Of a stretch of DNA of 64,000 nucleotides, positions 44,587 to 55,135 are shown piece after piece. Source of the DNA: Marinithermofilum abyssi. Lineage in GTDB: Bacteria; Bacillota; Bacilli; Thermoactinomycetales; DSM-45169. How positions within the stretch are numbered: the first letter of the stretch is position 1; each line of letters starts with the position of its first letter. Where the stretch lies: NCBI RefSeq assembly GCF_014641195.1, contig NZ_BMHQ01000004.1, forward strand, positions 144,734-208,733. Reading direction: 5' to 3'. A model generated the notes under the pieces. It made no database searches. It was given only the letters and a program-made list of their open reading frames with translations, and had not been told where the DNA came from. A program made the position numbers and the translations under genes.

Positions 44587-45780
44587 TTAGACACTCATCA
44601 CGTCGCGGATCTTGTCCAGAGCCCAGTTCAGTTCCTCTTCGGTGATGGTGAGCGGCGGAGCAAAGCGGATGGTATTTTCATGGGTTTCCTTGCAGAGAAG
44701 TCCAGCTTCGGCCAGCTTTTCACAATGGGAACGAGCCGGCTCGTTCAGCTCCATCCCAATGAACAGACCTTTGCCGCGAATTTCTTTGATTACCGGATTG
44801 GTGATCTTCCGAAGCTCGGCCATGAAATAGGCGCCCAACTCCCGGGAACGGCGGGGAAGTTCTTCTTCCACCAGCACCTCCAGGGCTTTGACAGCAACAG
44901 CGGAAGCCAACGGGTTGCCGCCAAAGGTGGAGCCGTGGGAACCCGGTTCGAATACGCCGAGCACTTCCTCGTCGGCAGCCACAGCCGAGATGGGCAATAC
45001 GCCGCCGCCCAATGCTTTTCCCATCACGTACATATCCGGCTTTACTTCTTCCCAGTCGCAGCAGAAGAGTTGTCCTGTCCGGCCGAATCCGGTTTGAATC
45101 TCATCAGCGATGAAGAGGACCCGCTGCTCGCGGCAGACCTGAGCCGCTTCCTTCAGGAATCCTTCCGGAGGCACGATCACACCAGCTTCCCCTTGGATGG
45201 GTTCCACCAGGAAGGCGGCGGTGTTGGGAGTAATCGCTTTTTTCAAGGCTTCCGCATCACCATAAGGGATGATTTTAATCCCCGGCAATAGCGGGCCGAA
45301 TCCGCGTTGGTATTCCTCGCTGGAGGAAAGAGAGACGGCGGCTAGGGTGCGGCCATGAAAGTTGTCTTCACAGACGATGATCTCCGCTTGATTGGCCGGG
45401 ACGCCTTTCACATCGTACGCCCAGCGGCGGGCCGCCTTGATAGCGGTTTCAACAGCTTCTGCACCGGTGTTCATCGGGAGTACCATCTCTTTGCCTGTCA
45501 AATCTGCCACTTTTTCATAAAACAATCCCAACTGGTCGTTGTGGAAAGCGCGGGAAGTAAGAGTTACTTTGTCTGCCTGCTCCTTCAGCGCTTGAATCAG
45601 TTTGGGATGCCGGTGACCATGGTTAAGGGCCGAATACGCACTCAACATATCCATGTAGCGGTTGCCATCCGCATCTTCCACCCATACTCCTTCTGCCTGA
45701 GAGATGACGATCGGAAGGGGGTGGTAGTTGCGCGCACCGTGTTTCTCCGTCAAATCGATCAGGGTTTGATTCCTGGACAT
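44587..45780 (-). CDS. rocD: Ornithine aminotransferase
   Basis: 397 residues of the class III PLP aminotransferases. The start [20 protein letters not shown] and the block [20 protein letters not shown] are those of RocD. Lys254 in [16 protein letters not shown] should bind [22 protein letters not shown] carries the cofactor Asp, and [17 protein letters not shown] is conserved. It transfers the delta-amino group of ornithine to 2-oxoglutarate, giving glutamate semialdehyde in arginine breakdown. Start ATG 45780 follows AAGGAGG. It is alone; no rocF, rocA or regulator is adjacent, though a broken amino acid permease lies nearby. Confidence 0.95.
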   Translation of the reverse strand: MSRNQTLIDLTEKHGARNYHPLPIVISQAEGVWVEDADGNRYMDMLSAYSALNHGHRHPKLIQALKEQADKVTLTSRAFHNDQLGLFYEKVADLTGKEMVLPMNTGAEAVETAIKAARRWAYDVKGVPANQAEIIVCEDNFHGRTLAAVSLSSSEEYQRGFGPLLPGIKIIPYGDAEALKKAITPNTAAFLVEPIQGEAGVIVPPEGFLKEAAQVCREQRVLFIADEIQTGFGRTGQLFCCDWEEVKPDMYVMGKALGGGVLPISAVAADEEVLGVFEPGSHGSTFGGNPLASAVAVKALEVLVEEELPRRSRELGAYFMAELRKITNPVIKEIRGKGLFIGMELNEPARSHCEKLAEAGLLCKETHENTIRFAPPLTITEEELNWALDKIRDVMSV

Positions 45781-45936
45781 AAGAGTTCCTCCTTATCGGC
45801 GTTGATTTGGCGGATGATCCCGCTCACGATTTCCTCCTAAGTGTACCACCATCCCAGCCTGCGCGAGAACCCTTGGTGGCAAAGTGGATAGAATTGATTT
45901 TTGATTTATATTTATAAAGAAATTTTAAATGGGGGG

Positions 45937-45966
45937 TTGACGATTTTCCCTCCCCCTCTGTATAAT
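45937..45966 (+). promoter_or_regulatory. Sigma-A promoter of the S-box met operon
   Basis: TTGACG (45937-45942) and TATAAT (45961-45966) with 18 bases between them. The start of transcription should be near 45974, about 45 bases before the riboswitch. Confidence 0.85.
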
Positions 45967-46017
45967 GAGACACAAGTTTTCAGATGGATCGAAAACAACC
46001 GAATACAAGTACGATCA

Positions 46018-46140
46018 ACTCTTATCAAGAGCGGTGGAGGGACGAGCCCGATGAAGCCCGGCAACCCCGGTCCATGAACCGGAAGGTGCCAATTCTCGCA
46101 GGAGCTTGGTAAATGCGCCAGGCATACTGAGAGATAAGAG
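46018..46140 (+). ncRNA. SAM-I riboswitch (S-box)
   Basis: The S-box is complete: the P1 arm ACTCTTATCAAGAGCGGTGG, the core GGAGGGACGAGCCCGATGAA and GCCCGGCAACC, the P3/P4 part with AAGGTGCCAATTC and the closing arm GAGAGATAAGAG. S-adenosylmethionine binding should favour the downstream terminator and shut off the operon. Confidence 0.97.
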
Positions 46141-46162
46141 GAGGACGGTGTTGGCAGAACAG

Positions 46163-47516
<1,354 letters not shown>

Positions 47517-47658
47517 TGGGAGGGATCGCTTCAAACGAAGCGTCGTCACGATCACCTGCAGAAGCTAAAAGGATGCAACAGAAGAGGAATGCGGCGGCAG
47601 GAGGAGAAAAGGATGCCGCACACAGAGAACATAGATACAAAGATGGAGGCTGCAACAG

Positions 47659-48807
47659 ATGTACAGGGAAACGAAACTGGTTCAAATCGGGAAAAGCAAA
47701 GAACCTGTCACTGGCGCCGTCAACTTTCCGGTCTATTACGCCACAGCCTATCAGCATACCGGCTTGGGCGAAAGTACCGGATATGATTACACCCGGACAG
47801 CCAACCCGACGCGGCGGGTGTTGGAAGAAGCGATCGCGGAGCTGGAAGGGGGAGATGCGGGATTTGCCTGTAGTTCCGGTATGGCAGCCATAAAGACAGT
47901 GATGGGGCTGTTTTCGCAGGGGGACCATTTGATCGTTTCTCTCGATTTGTACGGCGGGACGTATCGTCTGTTTGAAGAGCTGCTCACCCGTTACGGAATC
48001 TCCTTCACCTATGTTGACCTGAGGGATATAGAGGAAGTGAAGCGGGCAGCTCGCCCGGAGACGAAAGGCATCTTTGTTGAGTCCCCGACGAACCCTCTGA
48101 TGCGAGTGACCGATATTTCGGCTGTGTGTGCATTGGCCCGAACCAACGGCTGGCTGTCAATCGTGGATAATACGTTTATGACTCCTTATTTGCAGCGACC
48201 GCTGGAATCCGGTGCCGATATCGTTCTTCACTCAGCCACCAAATACTTGGGCGGTCACAATGATGTGCTGGCGGGTTTGATCGTTACCCGCGGTCAGGAT
48301 TTATCGGAACGGGTGGCATTTCTGCACAATACGATCGGAGCCGTTCTCGGTCCTCAGGATGCTTGGCTCCTGATGCGGGGAATGAAAACATTGGCACTGC
48401 GGATGGAGCGTCACGAGGAGAATGCAGCAGCCGTTGCAGGCTTCCTTCAGGAGCATCCGCTGGTGGAAGAGGTTTTTTATCCCGCTTTTCACGAACGAGA
48501 CCGGGAGATCCAGGAACAGCAAGCCTCGGGTTTCGGCGGCATGCTTTCCTTTCGGGTGAAGTCACCGGAAATGGTGCCTCCGCTGCTTCGCTCCCTTCAG
48601 GTGATTGCGTTTGCGGAAAGCCTTGGCGGTGTGGAAAGCTTCATCACGTACCCGGTGACACAGACCCATGCCGATATACCCGAAGAGATTCGGAAGCAGG
48701 TTGGAGTATGCGACCGCCTGCTGCGGTTTTCAGTCGGCATTGAACATCGGGAAGATCTGATTCGCGATTTGGATCGGAGTTTGCACCTGGCACAACAACA
48801 GCAGTAA
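47659..48807 (+). CDS. metI: Cystathionine gamma-synthase / O-acetylhomoserine thiolyase (MetI)
   Basis: 382 residues of the Cys/Met metabolism PLP family, with [60 protein letters not shown] and Lys195 in HSATKYLGGHNDVLAG. It joins cysteine and an activated homoserine to cystathionine. The order metI-metC right behind is the Bacillus arrangement. ATG 47659 follows GATGGAGG. The 140-base gap to metY contains no terminator, so the S-box probably governs all three genes. Confidence 0.92.
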   Translation: MYRETKLVQIGKSKEPVTGAVNFPVYYATAYQHTGLGESTGYDYTRTANPTRRVLEEAIAELEGGDAGFACSSGMAAIKTVMGLFSQGDHLIVSLDLYGGTYRLFEELLTRYGISFTYVDLRDIEEVKRAARPETKGIFVESPTNPLMRVTDISAVCALARTNGWLSIVDNTFMTPYLQRPLESGADIVLHSATKYLGGHNDVLAGLIVTRGQDLSERVAFLHNTIGAVLGPQDAWLLMRGMKTLALRMERHEENAAAVAGFLQEHPLVEEVFYPAFHERDREIQEQQASGFGGMLSFRVKSPEMVPPLLRSLQVIAFAESLGGVESFITYPVTQTHADIPEEIRKQVGVCDRLLRFSVGIEHREDLIRDLDRSLHLAQQQQ

Positions 48808-48823
48808 AGGAGGCGTGGTAAGC

Positions 48824-50005
48824 ATGCGTTTCGGAACGCGTCTGCTCCACAATGGAAACGAAGTGGACCCCCATACCGGTGCGGCTAGCATTCCCTTGTA
48901 TCAAGCTTCGACATACCACCAGTTTGACCTGGATCACCCGGGAGCTTTCGATTATGCCCGGTCGGGCAACCCGACCCGTCAAGCCTTGGAACAGACCATC
49001 GCCGCTTTGGAAGAAGGGGAGCGGGGGCTGGCGTTTGCGTCGGGCATGGCGGCAATCTCTACTGTCTTTCTGCTGTTCTCATCCGGAGATCATCTGGTGG
49101 TGTCCAAGGATTTGTATGGCGGCACTTTTCGGATGTTGACAGAAGTGCTGCCGCGGTTGGGGATTGAGGCCACCTTCGTTGATACAACGGATCTGACCCA
49201 AGTGGAGACGGCGATCCGTCCGCATACCCGCGCATTGTATGTTGAGACACCTTCCAACCCCACGCTCAAAGTAACGGATCTGGCAGGGGTTGCAGCCATC
49301 GCCAAACAGTACGGACTGCTCACCATCGTAGACAATACCTTTATGACCCCATACCTGCAGCAGCCGCTCACGTTGGGCGCGGATATTGTCGTCCACTCCG
49401 CCACCAAGTTTATCAGCGGCCACAGCGACGTGGTTTCCGGGTTGGTGGCTGTCAAGGATCCGGTATTGGGGGATCGTTTGGCCGGGTTGCAAAATGCTTT
49501 CGGTGCGGTGCTAGGAGTGAATGATTCCTGGCTTACCTTGCGGGGGCTGAAAACATTGAAAGCCCGGTTGGATGCTTCTTCTGCCTCCGCAGCTCGATTG
49601 GCTCGGGGGTTAAAAGAGATTCCGGGTATTGAGCGGGTGTATTATACGGGATTGCCGGAGCATGAAGGGCACGAACTACAAAATGCTCAGGCCAAGGGGC
49701 ACGGTGCCGTTCTTTCTTTCGATACCGGCTCCGCAGACCGAGCCAAAGCGGTATGTGACCATGTCCGTCTGCCGATCGTCGCTGTCAGTCTGGGGGCGGT
49801 GGAAAGTATCCTCTCTTATCCGGCGAAGATGTCCCATGCTGCTATGCCCCGGGAAGAACGTCTGCAACGGGGAGTGACCGATGGTTTACTCCGTTTGTCC
49901 GTGGGGCTGGAGGATCCGGATGATCTTCTGAATGATTTGGAGCAGGCCATTCGAGCACGGCGGCTGGTCTCGGTCAACACCGAATGGCGCGCCTCCATCG
50001 TGTAA
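48824..50005 (+). CDS. metC: Cystathionine beta-lyase (MetC)
   Basis: 393 residues. The same family as its two neighbours, with [60 protein letters not shown] and Lys195 in [16 protein letters not shown]. MetC splits cystathionine to homocysteine, ammonia and pyruvate. A GTG at 48815 is in frame, but ATG 48824 has better spacing to AAAGGAGG. The gap to metI is 16 bases. A terminator follows directly. Confidence 0.92.
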   Translation: MRFGTRLLHNGNEVDPHTGAASIPLYQASTYHQFDLDHPGAFDYARSGNPTRQALEQTIAALEEGERGLAFASGMAAISTVFLLFSSGDHLVVSKDLYGGTFRMLTEVLPRLGIEATFVDTTDLTQVETAIRPHTRALYVETPSNPTLKVTDLAGVAAIAKQYGLLTIVDNTFMTPYLQQPLTLGADIVVHSATKFISGHSDVVSGLVAVKDPVLGDRLAGLQNAFGAVLGVNDSWLTLRGLKTLKARLDASSASAARLARGLKEIPGIERVYYTGLPEHEGHELQNAQAKGHGAVLSFDTGSADRAKAVCDHVRLPIVAVSLGAVESILSYPAKMSHAAMPREERLQRGVTDGLLRLSVGLEDPDDLLNDLEQAIRARRLVSVNTEWRASIV

Positions 50006-50009
50006 TGGT

Positions 50010-50040
50010 AAAACCACTTCCATAGGGAAGTGGTTTTTTG
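50010..50040 (+). terminator. Terminator of the met operon
   Basis: AAACCACTTCC pairs with GGAAGTGGTTT around ATA and continues into T residues. It starts five bases after the metC stop. Confidence 0.92.
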
Positions 50041-50204
50041 TTTGGGGAGCGCCCAAAGGAGATGATAGAATTTCGGAGATGAGAGAATCGGATGGTTCAG
50101 CTGGAAAGAAAATCCCCATCTGGATGCAAGGGGGCGGTTTTTGTGATCGAGAAACTTATTGTAAAATAGAAAGGAAACAGAGGAGAAAAGGAGCCGAAAC
50201 GTCT

Positions 50205-50762
50205 ATGACTATCAAATCAGATAAATGGATTCGCAAAATGGCCCAGGAACAGGGGATGATTGAACCTTTTGTGGACTCCAACGTGGGCAAAGGGGAAGCG
50301 GTTAGCTTTGGATTGAGCAGTTACGGCTACGATTTACGGGTAGGGGATGAATTTAAGATTTTCCATAATGCGCTTATGCCGGTGATTGATCCGAAGGAGA
50401 TTGATGCGGATTCCTTTGTGGATTACAAGGGGGATGTCTGTATTATTCCGCCCAACTCTTTTGCACTGGCCACCTCGGTGGAGTACTTCCGGATCCCGGA
50501 AAATGTGTTGGCGGTATGTGTCGGCAAATCTACATACGCCCGTTGCGGCATCATCACGAATGTGACGCCATTTGAACCGGGATGGGAGGGACATGTCACG
50601 TTGGAGATTTCCAACACCACGCCTCTGCCGGCAAAAATTTATGCCAACGAAGGGCTGTGCCAGGTGTTATTTTTCGAGAGCGATGAGGCTTGCGAAGTCT
50701 CTTATCGTGCCAAGCAGGGCAAATATCAAAACCAGCGCGGCATTACTTTGCCCCGCATTTGA
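50205..50762 (+). CDS. dcd: dCTP deaminase
   Basis: 185 residues of the trimeric dCTP deaminase/dUTPase fold: [38 protein letters not shown], the conserved [20 protein letters not shown] and [20 protein letters not shown] with the catalytic Glu in TLE, and [15 protein letters not shown]. It converts dCTP to dUTP (or dUMP in bifunctional forms), feeding thymidylate synthesis. ATG 50205 follows AAAAGGAG; the frame is open far upstream without family similarity. It stands alone. It is not the comEB dCMP deaminase. Confidence 0.93.
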   Translation: MTIKSDKWIRKMAQEQGMIEPFVDSNVGKGEAVSFGLSSYGYDLRVGDEFKIFHNALMPVIDPKEIDADSFVDYKGDVCIIPPNSFALATSVEYFRIPENVLAVCVGKSTYARCGIITNVTPFEPGWEGHVTLEISNTTPLPAKIYANEGLCQVLFFESDEACEVSYRAKQGKYQNQRGITLPRI

Positions 50763-50789
50763 ACAGCAACCCTCAGTAACGGTGGAACG

Positions 50790-50817
50790 GTGCCCCGGGT
50801 GATCCGGGGCTTTTTCG
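50790..50817 (+). terminator. Terminator of dcd
   Basis: GCCCCGG pairs with CCGGGGC around GTGAT, followed by five T. It lies about 30 bases after the dcd stop. Confidence 0.9.
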
Positions 50818-50871
50818 TGGCCAAAAAAGGGGAAGCCGCGCCGGACAACGAACATGTTGAGTAATTATGTT

Positions 50872-51498
50872 TCATCGGGCGTCCAGCAGTTGATCGGCTT
50901 CCTTGAATACACAGAGATAATAGTCATCGGAGTGGGGGACCAGATCGCTCCGGAGGATCCGGCGGGTTTCCATCTGTCTTTCACCGGAAACCATTCGAAA
51001 TCCGGTACCGACAATGTGAGAAACTTCCTGTTGGATCAGGCGGATGGCCTCGGAAAGCCTCACCTGGAACAACCCGCTCACTTCGTCGGCTTGCAAATGA
51101 AAATCTTCAAGAGCGAAGGGGGAGTTCGCGATATAGACGTGGCGGAATTCCCGATCGGTCATTTCGGGGTCAGGGTGCAGTGTTTCCGGAATGACGCCGA
51201 TAAAATGAAACTGGTCGAAGGGGATCGAAACTCCTAATTCCTCTTCCAACTCACGTACGCCGTGTTCCGGCCGTTCCCCCGCCAGGAGATGACCGGCGGC
51301 ACTGATATCCAACAATCCAGGGTGGGTGTCCTTTTGATCATGGCGCAGTTGGAACAGGATCCACCGCTCATTTTTTTCCTGTTGGATCAGCCAGGCGTGA
51401 AAAGTGCGATGCCACAGCCCTTGCCGGTGAACGTCCTCACGGGAAGCCGTCCCGATCCATTGTTGGTTTGGATTGTATATATCCAGCTGTTCCTTCAT
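50872..51498 (-). CDS. Nudix hydrolase (YfcD/IDI-like)
   Basis: 208 residues. The Nudix box fits G-x5-E-x7-R-E-x2-E-E-x-G in GHLLAGERPEHGVRELEEEL followed by GV. The flanking IYNPNQQWIGTASREDVHRQ, GLWHRTFHAWLIQQEKNER and LLDISAAGHL match the isopentenyl-diphosphate-isomerase-like Nudix proteins such as YfcD. The substrate is unknown. ATG 51498 follows AAGGAGGGAAATC. It is the downstream gene of a pair with yitT (15-base gap). Confidence 0.88.
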   Translation of the reverse strand: MKEQLDIYNPNQQWIGTASREDVHRQGLWHRTFHAWLIQQEKNERWILFQLRHDQKDTHPGLLDISAAGHLLAGERPEHGVRELEEELGVSIPFDQFHFIGVIPETLHPDPEMTDREFRHVYIANSPFALEDFHLQADEVSGLFQVRLSEAIRLIQQEVSHIVGTGFRMVSGERQMETRRILRSDLVPHSDDYYLCVFKEADQLLDAR

Positions 51499-51513
51499 GA
51501 TTTCCCTCCTTCG

Positions 51514-52332
51514 TTATACGGCTTGGCGGTGAAACAGGCCCATCACGTCCAACGGTCTGGGTGATGTTGACAAAGGCTTTCGGATCGATTTCACGGATTT
51601 TGGATTTACTTTGGGCAGCTCATACCGGGTGATGACGGTGATCAGCACTTTGCGCTGTTCCCGGGAGTAGGCACCCTCCCCTTCCAACACCGTGATGCCT
51701 CGAAAGGAGCAGGACAGCAGTTTTTGTTTCACTTCTTCTCCTTTTCCCGTGATGATCATCAGGGTCAGCTTTACATGGCGGGTATGAATGGCATCAATCA
51801 CTTTGCCGGTCACGTAGATGGAAGCCATGGTGTACATCGCCAGGTCCCAGTCAAAGATGAATCCGGAGATAAACACGACTACGGCATTCATCGCAAACAG
51901 CAATCCGCCCAGCGGCACTTCCTTTTTAAGATTCATGATCATGCCGATGATGTCGAACCCGGCGGTAGAACCGGATGCCCGGAAGATGAGCCCCGTGGCG
52001 ATACCGGCGATGACGCCGCCGAAGATGGAGCACAGCAGGGGATCCTGAGCGATCTCGCGCAAAGGGATAAACTGCATGCTGAGCGATGTCACCGCGACGG
52101 AAAACAGGCTTAAGACAATGAACTCCTTTCCCAGCTTTTTATATCCGACGATGATAATCGGGATGTTGATCAAAAAGATGATCATTCCGGTATCCACCGG
52201 AGATACCAATCCTAATATCATCGCGATTCCGGTTACTCCTCCGCTCAAAACCTTGTGGGGAAGCAAAAACATATTGTAAGCAAAAGCCAGCAGCACCGAT
52301 GAGACGAAAATCGTGATCACGCGTAATACCAT
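51514..52332 (-). CDS. YitT family membrane protein (UPF0750) with a short compensated frameshift
   Basis: About 272 residues: five or six membrane helices (LRVITIFVSSVLLAFAYNMF, PHKVLSGGVTGIAMILGLV) and a C-terminal soluble DUF2179 domain (GKVIDAIHTRHVKLTLMIIT, RGITVLEGEGAYSREQRKVL). Function is unknown; such proteins are often called YitT family transporters. Near the end the conserved text KIREIDPKAFVNITQT appears in another frame: it is out of frame between about 51554 and 51606 and framed again for LDVMGLFHRQAV. One A seems lost and one G gained. Start ATG 52332 follows GAGGAGAATGC; an earlier in-frame ATG is at 52374. Confidence 0.85.
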   Translation of the reverse strand: MVLRVITIFVSSVLLAFAYNMFLLPHKVLSGGVTGIAMILGLVSPVDTGMIIFLINIPIIIVGYKKLGKEFIVLSLFSVAVTSLSMQFIPLREIAQDPLLCSIFGGVIAGIATGLIFRASGSTAGFDIIGMIMNLKKEVPLGGLLFAMNAVVVFISGFIFDWDLAMYTMASIYVTGKVIDAIHTRHVKLTLMIITGKGEEVKQKLLSCSFRGITVLEGEGAYSREQRKVLITVITRYELPKVNPKSVKSIRKPLSTSPRPLDVMGLFHRQAV

Positions 52333-52384
52333 CCTGCATTCTCCTCTTACCCATTGCGATGTCCATAAGACCAATGATCATCAT

Positions 52385-52745
52385 AGCACCATTTTTCGAT
52401 CAGAGGGATGCTGTTTTTATGTCCTTTTTTTTAATTTCACGTTACAATGCCGCTGAATTAGCGAAATGACGTCAAAAAAAAGCCCGGATGCGAATAAGTA
52501 AATGAATGGCATATCGTGCTCCAAGAGACGGACTCCTCCATATGGAGTACCTCTTTCCCGTTGATGGGTCGTTGGAGGTAGCCCCGGTCACCGTTTCTTT
52601 TACAAAGAAAAGGGTGGCGGAATGGTGGGAGCCGGCACTCTATCCCGGCACAAGCGGTTTGCGATTTTCTTTCTGGTTTTTACATCTTTTTCTCTATCAA
52701 TCGTTTTTCCATAATATGATACAATGAAGCCCTGAGAACAAGGAG
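52385..52745. other. Gap between yitT and the penicillin-binding protein gene
   Basis: Divergent promoters should lie here. AAAAAAAAGCCCGGATG near 52474 has no matching arm. GATACAATG at 52719-52727 is a likely -10 for the downstream gene. The stretch 52500-52680 has an open frame with no ribosome binding site and looks like leftover DNA. No riboswitch was recognised. Confidence 0.4.
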
Positions 52746-52755
52746 GGTATGAGCG

Positions 52756-55071
52756 GTGGCTAGAAAGAAAAAAACGCCTTCTTCCGTACCGATGAATCCA
52801 GAGCGGACCAGCGGATCGGCAAGTCGATGGAAAAGAGGTGTTTTTACCACTTTTCTTATATGTTTGACGGTTTTGCTGTCATTTACCGTGGCGGCTACCG
52901 GGGCGGCGGCCGGGTTTGTTGCTTCGTTGGTCAAATCGGAGCCGGTGCGTAGCAAGGAGGACCTCTCCGCTAAAATATCGAGTTGGTCGCAAACCAGCCA
53001 AGGGTTTTTCCGGGATGGTTCCCCTATCGGCTATCTGCGGGCCGATGCGGATCGGAAAGTGGTGACGGTGAATGATGTAAGTCCTCATTTGATCGATGCG
53101 CTGATCTCCACGGAAGACCGGGAATTCTACCGGCACAACGGCGTTGTCCCCCGCTCCATGATCCGGGCGGGTTTGCAGAGTATATCCGGAAGTTCTGTCC
53201 AGACCGGTGGCAGCACACTTACGCAGCAGCTGGTCAAAAACACAATACTGGAAAACCGCGACAAAAGCTATGAGCGGAAAGCGAAAGAGATTTTTCTCGC
53301 GATCCGGATGGATCGCCTGTTCTCCAAAGAAGAAATCCTGAACGCCTACCTGAACAGCTTGTATTTCGGCAAAGGGGCCACCGGCCGCAACATGCTGGGG
53401 GTGCAAGCAGCGGCAAAAGGTTTATTCGGCGTGGACGCCAAGGATCTGAAATTGCCACAGGCGGCTTATATTGCAGGGATGGTGCAGCGGCCCAACGATT
53501 ACAACCCCTTTATGGGAGACAAGGAAAAATCCTTGAAACGCGGGACGGAACGCATGCGCTATGTCCTGAAGAAAATGTTGGAAAACAAGAAAATCAACAA
53601 AGCAGAGTATCAACAAGCGATCGATTTTGATATCAAAGGGTCGCTCGCCAAGAGGGAGAAAGAAAATGCCTATCAGAAATATCCCTACCTGACGATGACC
53701 CTGGAAGATGAAGCGGCCAAGCGGTTGATGGAAGCCGACGGTCTGGATCCGAAAAAGCTAAGCAAAGAAGGAAAGTATCAGGCCACACTCCAACAGTACA
53801 AAGCAAAAGTTTTGACGGGCGGCTACCAGATCCATACGACGATTGACAAGAAGCTGTATGATGCGATGAACAAAGCGGCACAGAACGATGAGCTCTACGC
53901 AGCACCGGTTACCTATACCGTTGGCGGAAAGACGATCAAAAACGCCAAGGAACAAGTGGGTGCCACTCTGATCGATGTCAAGACCGGCGCATTGCTCGGT
54001 TTTGTCGGCGGCCGCAACTTTGACGAGAACCAGGCCAACCACGCACTGGATTATCCCCGGCAGCCAGGTTCCACGATCAAGCCGCTCTTGGACTACGGTC
54101 CCGGGCTGGATCGGGGTGTGATTTCTCCCGATTCCGTCGTAATCGATGAACCTCTGGCTACCAACCGGGGCAAAGTGTATCAAAACTACACCAAAAAATA
54201 TGACGGACCCATGACGGCACGGGAAGCATTGAAACGGTCGCTGAACATCCCGGCGATCAAAGTCCTTCGTCGTGTGGGTGTTCAGACTGGGTTGGACTAT
54301 CTTCGCAAGATGGATTTTCCCGTTCATGAATACGATGGGGAAGCTTCTGCGATCGGCGGATTTACCTATGGGTTTACCGTGGACCGGGTGACGGCTGGTT
54401 ATGCGATGCTCGCCAATCAAGGAAAGTTTAATGAACCCTACTTGATTGAAAAGATTACCGATCCCACGGGTAAAACCGTTTATCAGCACAAAGGGAATCC
54501 GGTACAGGTAATGTCGCCCCAAGCGGCTTACTGGACGACGGATATGCTGCGGGATGTGTTAAAAAGCGGTACAGGGACCTACGTGGGTTCGCGGGCAGCC
54601 GGATATGATCTGGCCGGAAAGACGGGAACGACCTCCAATACCTACGATGTGTGGTTTATGGGCTATACGCCCGATATTGCACTGGGTGTATGGGTCGGAT
54701 ATGACTATAATCGCCGTTTGCCCTGGGATATGAGGGCCAAGGTGGTGTGGTCGGAAGTGTTCCGGGCGGTGACCCAGACAGATCCCAACCTGTCGCCCCA
54801 AGGACACCGCTTTGCTTCTCAGCCGAAGATTCCTTTTAAGTGCTTTGAATGCAATCGAGCCGAGAAAATGAAAGAGGATAAAGACAAAAAGAAGAATAAC
54901 GAGAAAAAAGAAAGGGAGCAGCCGGAACAGAACCGGCCTCCCCAACCTCCCAACATCGTGCCCCCGCCTTCCGGCAATGACGGCGGCGGTCAAGAGCCCC
55001 CGGTGATCAACCCTTTTGAGCCTCCGAATAATGGAGGCGGGGGAGGCAACGGAGGAAACGTAAGGCATTAG
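52756..55071 (+). CDS. Class A penicillin-binding protein (PBP1A family)
   Basis: 771 residues. After a basic cytoplasmic tail and one membrane helix (FTTFLICLTVLLSFTVAATG) comes the glycosyltransferase domain with Glu120 in ISTEDREFYRHNGVVPRSM and TGGSTLTQQLVKNTIL. The transpeptidase domain has Ser439 in PRQPGSTIKPLLDYG, S-x-N at Ser495 (ALKRSLNIPAIK) and K-T-G at Lys622 (LAGKTGTTSNTYD). It polymerises and cross-links peptidoglycan. The C-terminus is long and low in complexity: Lys/Glu-rich, then Pro-rich, then Gly/Asn-rich. GTG 52756 follows AAGGAGGG. Confidence 0.93.
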   Translation: MARKKKTPSSVPMNPERTSGSASRWKRGVFTTFLICLTVLLSFTVAATGAAAGFVASLVKSEPVRSKEDLSAKISSWSQTSQGFFRDGSPIGYLRADADRKVVTVNDVSPHLIDALISTEDREFYRHNGVVPRSMIRAGLQSISGSSVQTGGSTLTQQLVKNTILENRDKSYERKAKEIFLAIRMDRLFSKEEILNAYLNSLYFGKGATGRNMLGVQAAAKGLFGVDAKDLKLPQAAYIAGMVQRPNDYNPFMGDKEKSLKRGTERMRYVLKKMLENKKINKAEYQQAIDFDIKGSLAKREKENAYQKYPYLTMTLEDEAAKRLMEADGLDPKKLSKEGKYQATLQQYKAKVLTGGYQIHTTIDKKLYDAMNKAAQNDELYAAPVTYTVGGKTIKNAKEQVGATLIDVKTGALLGFVGGRNFDENQANHALDYPRQPGSTIKPLLDYGPGLDRGVISPDSVVIDEPLATNRGKVYQNYTKKYDGPMTAREALKRSLNIPAIKVLRRVGVQTGLDYLRKMDFPVHEYDGEASAIGGFTYGFTVDRVTAGYAMLANQGKFNEPYLIEKITDPTGKTVYQHKGNPVQVMSPQAAYWTTDMLRDVLKSGTGTYVGSRAAGYDLAGKTGTTSNTYDVWFMGYTPDIALGVWVGYDYNRRLPWDMRAKVVWSEVFRAVTQTDPNLSPQGHRFASQPKIPFKCFECNRAEKMKEDKDKKKNNEKKEREQPEQNRPPQPPNIVPPPSGNDGGGQEPPVINPFEPPNNGGGGGNGGNVRH

Positions 55072-55081
55072 AACAAGTCTC

Positions 55082-55109
55082 ACCTCTCCACAAGGAGAGG
55101 TTTTTTTAT
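55082..55109 (+). terminator. Terminator after the PBP gene
   Basis: ACCTCTCC pairs with GGAGAGGT around ACAA and is followed by seven T, ten bases after the stop codon. Confidence 0.92.
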
Positions 55110-55135
55110 TCCATTTTTGGGAGAGGAAGGGGTCG

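Noticed and set aside
50205..50762. dcd as the missing comEB
   Set aside because: ComEB is a zinc-dependent dCMP deaminase; this is a dCTP deaminase of the dUTPase fold.
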